Source: Candidatus Altarchaeota archaeon
GTDB taxonomy: Archaea > Altiarchaeota > Altiarchaeia > IMC4 > SCGC-AAA252-I15
NCBI GenBank assembly: GCA_026394745.1
Contig: JAPKXP010000099.1
Location: 1-5,714, forward strand
DNA: 5,714 nt
Reading direction: 5' to 3'
Within the stretch, counting starts at the first letter, position 1, and each line of letters begins with the position of its first letter. The notes beneath the pieces were generated by a model that worked only from the letters and a program-made list of their open reading frames with translations, was not told the DNA's origin and did not search any database. Shown one piece after another: positions 1-5,656 of this stretch. The translations under genes were made by a program, and so were the position numbers.

Positions 1-615
1 GACGTTGTTTACAATGCAGTGCTTCAGCTGATCCGCCTTCTCTTTCATGCCCTCCAAGATGCCGTCCGCTTCGCTTCCGTCAATCTGCCATTCGAATATC
101 TTGTCTGAAGACAGGTCGTGCACGATCAGCCGACCCTTCACAGCACCGGTTAAAGCCATGTAGGCCTTAAGCTGGTCGACGTAGTGTTCGCTTGGCATCG
201 GCTCGACGTCGTCTCTTTCCAGATGCTTTTTCGCCTGCGCCTCGCTCGGGTACTTTTTCTCGCATTCCGGATGACCCCAGAATACGCGCCTGGTGCTCTT
301 GAATTCGCAGAGCACCTTTCCTTCCGGAGTCTCGAGGACCGTGTCAGTGTGGCCTTCAATCCCGAGCTCCTCGTTTACTTCGTGCGTGGGATTATAGTTT
401 CTGCCGAAGAATGCGCGCTCGAACGCGTGGCCGCGGCTGAACTTGGACCGCGTCTCGAAGTCCAGTTCCGGGGGATTTTCCATTTTGCGTTCAATAAACG
501 CCTTCCTATGGCAGTGCAGCACTTCAGTTACGCCGTACAGTCCGACAGTTCTGGGACGATGGTCCGGCTCATATGCGTTTTCCATTAGGTCCTTAGGTTC
601 TCCAACATACTTCAT
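1..615 (-). CDS. Cas4-like PD-(D/E)XK nuclease, 3' end cut by window edge
   Basis: The first 205 codons are present; the frame runs off base 1. Conserved nuclease motifs appear in order: an N-terminal GVTEVLHC segment with Cys35 (like the first iron-sulfur cysteine of Cas4), RGHAFE with His63 and Glu66, GHTD with Asp91, EFK with Glu104 and Lys106, and QLKAY with Gln148 and Tyr152. This D...ExK...QxxxY series is the active site of Cas4/RecB-type DNA exonucleases. Cas4 family members normally carry three more cysteines near the C-terminus, which would lie outside the window. The ATG at 615 follows GAGGTGA at 622-628 by 6 nt, and an in-frame TGA inside that site excludes an upstream start. The gap to the metallopeptidase/VWA gene is 13 bases, so it is probably co-transcribed with it. 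Expected role is end processing or resection of DNA. The nuclease fold is clear; the iron-sulfur cluster is likely but unproven. Confidence 0.85.
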   Translation of the reverse strand, partial: MKYVGEPKDLMENAYEPDHRPRTVGLYGVTEVLHCHRKAFIERKMENPPELDFETRSKFSRGHAFERAFFGRNYNPTHEVNEELGIEGHTDTVLETPEGKVLCEFKSTRRVFWGHPECEKKYPSEAQAKKHLERDDVEPMPSEHYVDQLKAYMALTGAVKGRLIVHDLSSDKIFEWQIDGSEADGILEGMKEKADQLKHCIVNNV

Positions 616-621
616 TTTCAA

Positions 622-628
622 TCACCTC
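622..628 (-). promoter_or_regulatory. Ribosome binding site of the Cas4-like gene
   Basis: GAGGTGA, 6 nt before the ATG at 615 and directly after the stop codon (629-631) of the metallopeptidase/VWA gene. Its last three bases are an in-frame TGA that fixes the start. Confidence 0.85.
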
Positions 629-2116
629 TTAGGTTGAAACCATTGTGTTGTACTCCTCCACTACCCGGCTGTCTAGGGCACCGAGGTCAGGAACTTCAAT
701 TACCTTGTGGTTCCCGTATTCTTTCAGCATATCCTCTTTGCCGTACGCTATGTGGAGTATGCACGTCTTGTGCTTCGGCTTCAGATTGTCTATCATCTTC
801 TTTGAGTCGGCCGGATCGCCGAGCTGAAAGTCGGATATCATCATTACTAGAGTCTGTTTTTCCTTTGCGAGAATCCTTTCGGCTTCCTTGAGCGCCGGCA
901 CCATTCTCGTTCCGCCGCTCGCGTACGTGTCGTGAATGTCTTCCTCCATGGCATCGTACGCGTAGCCTATCTTCTTGCTTGAGTAGACGACGTCGTCGCT
1001 GAACACTACTATGCCGACCGGGATTCCGTTAACTCTCGCGGATTCTATGAGGCTGTAGATCGTCACCAACGCAGTCTCCTGGGGCATGCTTCCGCTGCTG
1101 TCCAGTACCATCAGGATCTGCGGTATCCCTTCCCCGATGATTTCGGTACCGCGCCTGAACTGCTCCTGCAGCGTGTTGACGTTTGGGAGTAATACGCCGG
1201 AGTCTTCGAGAGTCGCCGCGACGTCCAATCTATCAGAATCATCCTCAATCGTCCAGGGCCTGTAGCCTGTGCGCTCCTGCCTTCCTCCGGACGGCCTGAG
1301 AGTCTTGACGCTGAACTGAATCTTTCGCCTGGCCATGCTCCTGTAGAAGAGGTAGGGCTTCAGTTCCACGCCGAGAGCCTGGCCGAATCCTGCGAAGTCT
1401 GACTGGTCCTTGAATTCCATTTCCGATACTGCTTCCTCAAGCTTTCCGTCCATTTGATCTTTCAGTGACGGAGCCTTCACGCCGGCGGCCGCCAGAGAGT
1501 TCGCTAGCGCCTGCGAAGACAGAGACTGCTTCAACTCGTCTTCGATGAAATTCCTGACAATCTTCGCTATCTCGCGGGTCTTGTATTCCGGTGGCATGTT
1601 GCCTGACGCTATGTCGTAAATCTTTTTGCTGTACGGGAGAATCCGCTTGTCCTTCACCTTCTTCACTCCAGTAATGAAATTGTAGACGCCGAAGTGGAGC
1701 TTCTGAAACTCATCCATAGGCCCCTTCTCCTTCACGTAGTTTTCCAAGAGAACCTTGTTGCCGTGTGCGACCTGGTCGTTCAGCCTTTCGATGTTGAGGC
1801 TGTCGACGATGTAATCGCTCGTCATGTTCGCGACCGTGTACGCCATTTTCTCGTTCAACCTGACTTCCTGCAGCGCAGCTAGCATCATTTCGCGGTATCC
1901 TTTCGTGTTGACTGGATTATGCCAAATGTGACAAGTTTCATGTCTGAAAATGTGCCTGGCGAACGTTTCGTCGTTGAACATGCGCTCCGGATTCACGTAG
2001 ACCACGCGGTTTTTCGTGTAGTAGCAGCTGTCCTTCTCGTCGGTGTATTCGAGGCGCGTGTGCGGGTAATAGAACTCGCCTAACGTCTCCTCAAACACGT
2101 GTTTTAAGTCGCGCAT
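629..2116 (-). CDS. Metallopeptidase-like/VWA domain protein (DUF2201-type)
   Basis: This 495-residue protein is probably the partner of the adjacent MoxR ATPase. Near the N-terminus it has RHETCH, an HExxH zinc-protease motif at residues 59-63. About 40 residues on, NMTSDYIVDS matches the region where DUF2201-type proteins place a third zinc ligand, here probably Asp101. The middle (about 130-300) is charged and probably helical. The C-terminal VWA domain (about 330-480) has a full metal-ion-dependent adhesion site: DSSGS (Asp339, Ser341, Ser343), Thr403 in GGT and Asp429 in SDF. The same frame could open at a GTG at 2125, but that GTG lies inside the purine run GGGGTGA (2122-2128). The ATG at 2116 is 5 nt after this run, so I use the ATG. 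The gene overlaps the end of the ATPase gene by 26 bases, which suggests coupled translation. Whether it cleaves proteins is unknown. Confidence 0.9.
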   Translation of the reverse strand: MRDLKHVFEETLGEFYYPHTRLEYTDEKDSCYYTKNRVVYVNPERMFNDETFARHIFRHETCHIWHNPVNTKGYREMMLAALQEVRLNEKMAYTVANMTSDYIVDSLNIERLNDQVAHGNKVLLENYVKEKGPMDEFQKLHFGVYNFITGVKKVKDKRILPYSKKIYDIASGNMPPEYKTREIAKIVRNFIEDELKQSLSSQALANSLAAAGVKAPSLKDQMDGKLEEAVSEMEFKDQSDFAGFGQALGVELKPYLFYRSMARRKIQFSVKTLRPSGGRQERTGYRPWTIEDDSDRLDVAATLEDSGVLLPNVNTLQEQFRRGTEIIGEGIPQILMVLDSSGSMPQETALVTIYSLIESARVNGIPVGIVVFSDDVVYSSKKIGYAYDAMEEDIHDTYASGGTRMVPALKEAERILAKEKQTLVMMISDFQLGDPADSKKMIDNLKPKHKTCILHIAYGKEDMLKEYGNHKVIEVPDLGALDSRVVEEYNTMVST

Positions 2117-3671
2117 GTGTTTCACCCCCCAGCTGTTGAATCAATTGACTCGCCTGCTTTCTGCTTTCGGTTGTGTACGACAGGAACGTCATGTTGCCGT
2201 TCTTGTACGACATCTGGCCATCCTCGCTCTTGTATGCCGTAAGCGACGGGTTCTCGCTGATCGCCTTCCCAAGCTTCGGGCACACTCTCGCAACCTTAGC
2301 CTTGAACTTCATGAACTCGTCGGGCGTGAAGGTTGCTGTCAAAGTCTGCATTTCAACAATCTTGTCCGCAAGCTTGCTCAACACTTCGCTGGCATTCGGA
2401 ACCTTCAACTCTCCGGACTCGAGCTTCTTTTTCAAACTCACCAATTCTTCGACTGAGTCGGTCTTCCCGATTTGCTCGAGCACGCTCTGAGCCTTCGAGT
2501 CGGTGACCTTCTTCAGGTTCCGCTTGACTTCTTGAAGAAGCATGTCCTGGCGCGCGTACTCGCTGAACTCCAGCATCGCCTTCTCGGTGTAATTGTTTTG
2601 CAGGCCGTCGAGCAGCTTGTATGCCGTATGACGCTGCTTCTCCTTCACGTCCAACTGTTCTGTAAGCCAGCCTAAAGCTTCCGAAGGCGTGAAGAAGTCC
2701 TGCATCTTCGCCTCCGTCAATTGAATCCTGTGGTTGAGCGCGTAATGCAACACGAGCTTCACGTCGTCCAAATTAACCTTGCTTCTAGCGTGCAGGAAAG
2801 CTAGGCCTTGAGCTACGTCGATGACGTGCAATGTGAGCCTCTCGGATATCGCCGAAGAGTTCTTGACTTTCGAGCAGATCCACTCGTGATTATTACATGA
2901 GGCACATATTGCCGGGAAATTGTGGAGAAATTCCTTCTCAACCGACTCGCATTCGTCCAGATTCTTATTCCGGTTCGGCATGCACAACTGAAGGTCCCGG
3001 TTAATCCTTAACACGTGTTTCGCGATGTCTTCAGGAACCTCGACGTTCCGGACTTCACTCCACATTTCCTGGAGCTCCCCGTCCTTCAGCACCGGCTTGA
3101 TTTCCTCGTTTGTGACGTGCGATTCGAGAATCTGCCTTTTGTCGTGCAATTCCCTGCTCTGCACCGGCAGGCTGATGTGAAACCTGTCCAGAAACGGCGG
3201 GGTAAGCTGGAACGTGCCCTCGTCAGCAGGATTCATAGTAGCGACAACCGTCATCTCCGGCGTCTCCTTCGTCTGGCCGTTATAGCACGCGAGCTGTTCC
3301 GCAATGATTGAGAAGAAGTTGTTCTGCTCGACCGGGCTGATCCTGTTGATTTCGTCGATGTGAAGTATCGTAGTCTTCGTCGCGATGTCCTTCCACTCGA
3401 CTTCCTCAATGCCCAAAGAAAGCTTGTCTAATTTAATCCTGCCGATGTAATGAGAGCCACGCAAGTCAGGGCTTCCCTGAATGCGCGTGTAGTGCACGCC
3501 AGCAAGTTTCGCGATGACCTTGCTGAGGAGCGTCTTTCCTTTCCCGTGGCTGCCCTGGAGCAGTATGTTCGACTTCGAAAGGACGCCGGCCGTGAACACC
3601 TCGACGATTTCAGGATTACCATACACGTGTTTCTTCAGCCCGTTGTAAAGCAGTTTCGCATTAGAGCTCAT
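2091..3671 (-). CDS. MoxR-family AAA+ ATPase with long C-terminal extension
   Basis: This 526-residue ATPase has every core motif of the MoxR/CobS-like clade: Walker A GSHGKGKT (40-47), Walker B ILHIDE (102-107), sensor 1 in ATMNP (Asn147), the arginine finger in LDRF (about 163) and a likely sensor 2 arginine at 278. MoxR proteins form ring oligomers and use ATP to remodel or load cofactors into targets, usually with a VWA protein, and one is encoded immediately downstream. Between finger and lid, residues 230-266 hold Cys230, Cys241, Cys256, Cys259 and Cys266, including CASC, which may be a metal-binding knuckle. After the lid (to about 318) come about 200 further residues, mostly helical and charged, ending in a strand-rich stretch; compact MoxR proteins of about 300-350 residues lack this. 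Start: ATG 6 nt after GAGGTGA (3678-3684). That site overlaps the stop codon of the preceding gene, so translation is probably coupled. Confidence 0.95.
   Translation of the reverse strand: MSSNAKLLYNGLKKHVYGNPEIVEVFTAGVLSKSNILLQGSHGKGKTLLSKVIAKLAGVHYTRIQGSPDLRGSHYIGRIKLDKLSLGIEEVEWKDIATKTTILHIDEINRISPVEQNNFFSIIAEQLACYNGQTKETPEMTVVATMNPADEGTFQLTPPFLDRFHISLPVQSRELHDKRQILESHVTNEEIKPVLKDGELQEMWSEVRNVEVPEDIAKHVLRINRDLQLCMPNRNKNLDECESVEKEFLHNFPAICASCNNHEWICSKVKNSSAISERLTLHVIDVAQGLAFLHARSKVNLDDVKLVLHYALNHRIQLTEAKMQDFFTPSEALGWLTEQLDVKEKQRHTAYKLLDGLQNNYTEKAMLEFSEYARQDMLLQEVKRNLKKVTDSKAQSVLEQIGKTDSVEELVSLKKKLESGELKVPNASEVLSKLADKIVEMQTLTATFTPDEFMKFKAKVARVCPKLGKAISENPSLTAYKSEDGQMSYKNGNMTFLSYTTESRKQASQLIQQLGGETHARLKTRV
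2122..2128 (-). promoter_or_regulatory. Ribosome binding site deciding the metallopeptidase/VWA start
   Basis: GGGGTGA inside a run of six G, 5 nt before the ATG at 2116 and within the coding sequence of the MoxR gene. It contains the alternative GTG (2125), which is why the ATG is preferred. Confidence 0.7.
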
Positions 3672-3677
3672 CTTAAG

Positions 3678-3684
3678 TCACCTC
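3678..3684 (-). promoter_or_regulatory. Ribosome binding site of the MoxR gene
   Basis: GAGGTGA, 6 nt before the ATG at 3671. It shares two bases with the TGA stop (3683-3685) of the Cas2-like gene, so a terminating ribosome sits directly on it. Confidence 0.85.
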
Positions 3685-4261
3685 ACGTAGACGACGCACC
3701 CTTAAGGTCGTCCAATTGATACCGAACCATAGAGAGGTATCCTTTCAGTTCATCCTCGAGGTTGAAGGACTTCACCAGGGACTCGAGCTTGCCGGTCTCC
3801 CGGATTGCCTTGCGGACGCTAGAATCCCGAATCTTCCTTCCGCCCATCTTGAACTGGGTTTCAGACATCTTCTTGCTCAAATCCTGCAGGTCTTGGATGA
3901 GGATCTCCTTGGCCTTGACTTGCAGTCTAGCGCTCTCGCTCTCTCGAAAGCAAATCAATTCAATACTAGGCAGCCGGGTCCTGCCGTTTCCGTTGCCGTG
4001 ACTCAAATACTCGTCCATGCACTCCCTGACAATCTCTTCAGCATCCTTCAGGTTGCTTTCCGGCACCAGAAAGACGCTGTTGTTGATGTAACGACCCATC
4101 TCCATGAACTTCCAGTAGTATTTCAGGCGGGTGTTCCGAAGGTAATTCCGCTCCGACTGCTTCTCCTTCCTTCTTTCTCTGCTATCCGAGGTTGAAGGAA
4201 GCATCTGGACCTCGTTTTCCGACGGAAAATCGTAGCTCAGGACGTAATAAGCTTGTATCAT
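3683..4261 (-). CDS. Orphan protein with Cas2-like ferredoxin-fold N-terminus
   Basis: A 192-residue protein I do not recognise as a named family. Residues 1-105 predict as strand (AYYVLSYDF, 4-12), charged loop (24-40), helix (about 42-55), strand (INNSVFLV, 60-66 region), helix (71-86) and strand (IELICF, 100-105). This order, with an Asp (Asp11) at the end of the first strand and a 'NSVFLV' second strand, resembles Cas2 and VapD-like proteins. Residues 108-192 are predicted helical and charged, with no equivalent in Cas2 (usually about 90-100 residues). The frame opens at a TTG (4267), but that codon lies in the spacer. The ATG at 4261 is 6 nt after AGGTGA (4268-4273), so I choose it. It lies 11 bases upstream of the MoxR gene, in the same operon. 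A nucleic-acid-binding or protein-adaptor role is possible. The fold is an inference from pattern, not a match. Confidence 0.85.
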   Translation of the reverse strand: MIQAYYVLSYDFPSENEVQMLPSTSDSRERRKEKQSERNYLRNTRLKYYWKFMEMGRYINNSVFLVPESNLKDAEEIVRECMDEYLSHGNGNGRTRLPSIELICFRESESARLQVKAKEILIQDLQDLSKKMSETQFKMGGRKIRDSSVRKAIRETGKLESLVKSFNLEDELKGYLSMVRYQLDDLKGASST

Positions 4262-4267
4262 CAGCAA

Positions 4268-4273
4268 TCACCT
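4268..4273 (-). promoter_or_regulatory. Ribosome binding site deciding the Cas2-like gene start
   Basis: AGGTGA, 6 nt before the ATG at 4261. The in-frame TTG at 4267 is the base next to this site and too close to be used. Confidence 0.8.
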
Positions 4274-4284
4274 ACACATGTATT

Positions 4285-4320
4285 CGCTCGCTGGGAGCGT
4301 CCTCGGACACCGGAGGACGC
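4285..4320 (-). promoter_or_regulatory. GC-rich hairpin pair in the leader of the Cas2-like gene
   Basis: Two inverted repeats overlap. GCGTCCTC (4297-4304) pairs with GAGGACGC (4313-4320) across 8 bases, with GG/CC extending the stem if one G bulges. CGCTC (4285-4289) pairs with GAGCG (4295-4299) across 5 bases. They share bases 4297-4299, so both cannot form fully at once. The pair ends 11 bases before the AGGTGA of the downstream gene. No T-run follows, so it does not look like an intrinsic terminator. It may be a translation or stability element, or a DNA binding site. Confidence 0.45.
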
Positions 4321-4350
4321 ATATTGACCTACAACGACCTTTCAGGGGCC

Positions 4351-4767
4351 TTAGAGGGAGGTAGAAGAAGAGCGTATCCGGTGCAGGATAATAGCCTGGT
4401 ACAGCGTCTCCAAGGTCATTTTGAGGCTTGCAAGCTCGTTTTCCGACAATTTCAGGGCTATCTTCTGGCTTCCGCGCTCGGCGTTGATGAACAAATTGCT
4501 GTAGCTCATCTTCGTCTCTGTCTTGCCGGTACCGTTGTCGAACGTGTGGAAGCAGCTCCACTTGCCTGCTGGCGTCAAAGATTCCGCCAGGCCTGCGACT
4601 TCCTCGATTCCGAGCTTCACACGAATCATAGAATTATCCTTGATGCTGAACGTCAGCTGCGCGCAAAGTTCGTTCAAATCGTTTGGCGCGCACACCGTCA
4701 AACTCGTCACCTTGTCGCCTACCTTCCGCACGTAGCTTGATGCGACAACCCAGTGTCTTTCATTCAT
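4351..4767 (-). CDS. Small orphan protein with duplicated strand-helix segment
   Basis: A 138-residue protein of unknown function, soluble, with no signal peptide or membrane segment. Two segments resemble each other: residues 48-64 (starting IRVKLGIEE) and 103-119 (starting IALKLSENE), each a strand running into a helix with the pattern I-x-x-K-L-x3-E-[VL]-A-[GS]-L. The parts before each look strand-rich. A duplicated sheet-plus-helix plan is known from single-stranded DNA binders of the PC4/Whirly type, and a nuclease lies in the same operon, but I see no diagnostic motif and leave function open. A TTG at 4773 is also in frame, but it sits in the ribosome-binding spacer. The ATG at 4767 is 6 nt after GAGGTGA (4774-4780), and an in-frame TGA in that site blocks anything longer. 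It is separated by 58 bases from the SWIM gene and 89 bases from the Cas2-like gene. Confidence 0.8.
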   Translation of the reverse strand: MNERHWVVASSYVRKVGDKVTSLTVCAPNDLNELCAQLTFSIKDNSMIRVKLGIEEVAGLAESLTPAGKWSCFHTFDNGTGKTETKMSYSNLFINAERGSQKIALKLSENELASLKMTLETLYQAIILHRIRSSSTSL

Positions 4768-4773
4768 GTTCAA

Positions 4774-4780
4774 TCACCTC
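4774..4780 (-). promoter_or_regulatory. Ribosome binding site deciding the small orphan start
   Basis: GAGGTGA, 6 nt before the ATG at 4767. The in-frame TTG at 4773 directly abuts it and is rejected. Confidence 0.85.
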
Positions 4781-4782
4781 AT

Positions 4783-4805
4783 TGTTTTTCAAAAGATTAA
4801 AAACA
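4783..4805 (-). other. A/T-rich inverted repeat between the SWIM gene and the small orphan
   Basis: TGTTTTT (4783-4789) and AAAAACA (4799-4805) form a weak 7-bp stem with a 9-base loop in the 58-base gap. On the minus strand the stretch reads as two T-runs, so it could lower readthrough from the SWIM gene (archaeal terminators are T-rich). TTTTTAAT could alternatively be a weak box A, but the predicted start would then fall within the ribosome binding site of the next gene, which argues against it. Confidence 0.3.
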
Positions 4806-4825
4806 TCACTGAGAGCACGGGAAAA

Positions 4826-5563
4826 TTAAAGATTCAGGATTTCGGAGACCGCTTCTTCCGCTGCCTTCACATGCCAGCAGGTCCGCTCGTTATTCGGACC
4901 TGCACGCTTGCACCACGACGGACAATTACAAGACAATTTATTTTCGAGAATGCTGTAGAGGATTTCGTACGTTCCGTTACCTGAATTGCTCTGGACTGTG
5001 AACTTCATCCTCGCGCTCGTGTGCTCAACAAGCTTTATCCAACCCTTCTCGCCCTTGAACTCCTTCTGTCCTCCAAGAAGGTTTTCTTCCGCTATAGCGT
5101 ATTTGCCTGCGATGGGTCTCGGGTCCGACCGCATGGCCATGAGGTTCTCGCCCATGGCGCTTTCTAGAGTGAGTTTGCTCCAGCTTCGGCCGAAAGGAGT
5201 TTCAACTCCTGTGAAGCCGCGGGACCGCAGCCACCGGTTGCTCTCGTCATCCGGCGGGTTCGCGAACACGTCCTCGGGAATGTTCTCGACAGCCTTCTGC
5301 AGCAACAACGTTCCGATGAAGCCGTTCTCCCTCAGTTCACACGTGTATCTAGAATAAGGCTCGACCTCGAGGTAATCAATAACGTTGCCTTGGTAACCCA
5401 CCAAACCCTTTAGTGTCTTATCGATGAAGCAGCCGTAGACGACGCCAGGATAATCAGGCCAGTTGAAGGCGAAACCCCATTCAGGATTCAACTCAGGAAC
5501 CTTAACCTTCCTCACCGTAGCGTCAACCAAACCATGCGATGAACGAACCTTAAACTTGACCAA
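4826..5563 (-). CDS. GNAT-like plus SWIM zinc finger protein
   Basis: A 245-residue protein with two recognisable parts. Residues about 40-122 look like a GNAT acetyltransferase core: a strand IDYLEVEP (62-69), a turn-helix RENGFIGTLLLQKA (78-91) where acetyl-CoA normally binds, and a final ESNRWLRSRGF (107-117) like the family's closing helix-strand. The acetyl-CoA loop is degenerate: the usual R-G-x-G-x-G spacing is not kept, so activity is uncertain. Residues 185-235 form a SWIM finger, with the zinc ligands CNC (212, 214) and CWH (229, 231) preceded by the typical strand pair. SWIM domains bind DNA or proteins. The start is TTG: it is 6 nt after GAGGTGA (5570-5576), and an in-frame TGA inside that site rules out anything upstream. 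It is the first gene of the minus-strand series, and its ribosome binding site lies in an inverted repeat. Confidence 0.88.
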   Translation of the reverse strand: MVKFKVRSSHGLVDATVRKVKVPELNPEWGFAFNWPDYPGVVYGCFIDKTLKGLVGYQGNVIDYLEVEPYSRYTCELRENGFIGTLLLQKAVENIPEDVFANPPDDESNRWLRSRGFTGVETPFGRSWSKLTLESAMGENLMAMRSDPRPIAGKYAIAEENLLGGQKEFKGEKGWIKLVEHTSARMKFTVQSNSGNGTYEILYSILENKLSCNCPSWCKRAGPNNERTCWHVKAAEEAVSEILNL

Positions 5564-5568
5564 GGAAA

Positions 5569-5593
5569 ATCACCTCAAATAAAGAGAGGTGAT
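5569..5593 (-). promoter_or_regulatory. 8-bp inverted repeat covering the SWIM gene ribosome binding site
   Basis: ATCACCTC (5569-5576) and GAGGTGAT (5586-5593) are perfect inverted copies separated by 9 A/T-rich bases. In the minus-strand RNA the upstream arm is an exact anti-Shine-Dalgarno that would pair with the GNAT/SWIM gene's own ribosome binding site and close it in a hairpin. As DNA, it is also a symmetrical site that could bind a dimeric regulator between the divergent genes. The repeat is seen directly; its function is inferred. Confidence 0.6.
5570..5576 (-). promoter_or_regulatory. Ribosome binding site supporting a TTG start
   Basis: GAGGTGA, 6 nt before the TTG at 5563, the same geometry as the ATG-started neighbours. 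This is the best evidence that the GNAT/SWIM gene really starts at TTG. The site is one arm of the inverted repeat at 5569-5593. Confidence 0.8.
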
Positions 5594-5619
5594 AGATTGA
5601 CATCGCGACGAAGAACCAG

Positions 5620-5627
5620 TATAAAAA
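5620..5627 (+). promoter_or_regulatory. TATA box, possibly bidirectional
   Basis: TATAAAAA in the 93-base divergent intergenic region. On the plus strand it is correctly placed for leaderless transcription of the gene at 5657. On the minus strand the same bases read TTTTTATA, close to the archaeal box A consensus, and would start transcription near 5596-5600, leaving a leader of about 35 nt before the TTG at 5563. No other convincing box A lies in this gap. The plus-strand role is likely; the minus-strand role is inference. Confidence 0.55.
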
Positions 5628-5656
5628 CATCCTCTGCCTAACAATAAGTACCAAAA

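Noticed and set aside
184..588. A 134-codon plus-strand open frame antisense to the Cas4-like gene.
   Set aside because: The minus-strand frame carries a full set of nuclease motifs; the plus-strand frame has no initiation signal and no recognisable content.
3716..4195. A 159-codon plus-strand open frame antisense to the Cas2-like gene.
   Set aside because: There is no upstream ribosome binding site, and it is inconsistent with the dense minus-strand operon; it is a mirror frame.
1..4261. The possibility that the Cas4-like and Cas2-like genes form a CRISPR adaptation module.
   Set aside because: No Cas1 is present, no repeat-spacer array is visible, and the Cas2 likeness is only at the level of predicted fold.
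4297..4320. The GC-rich stem as an intrinsic terminator for the genes upstream.
   Set aside because: On the minus strand the stem is followed by mixed sequence, not a T-run, and archaeal termination does not depend on hairpins.
4192..4740. A 182-codon open frame on the plus strand covering the 89-base gap and most of the small orphan gene.
   Set aside because: It has no ribosome binding site or TATA box, its product shows no motif, and it is antisense to genes with well-placed starts. It arises from reading the reverse of a real coding frame.
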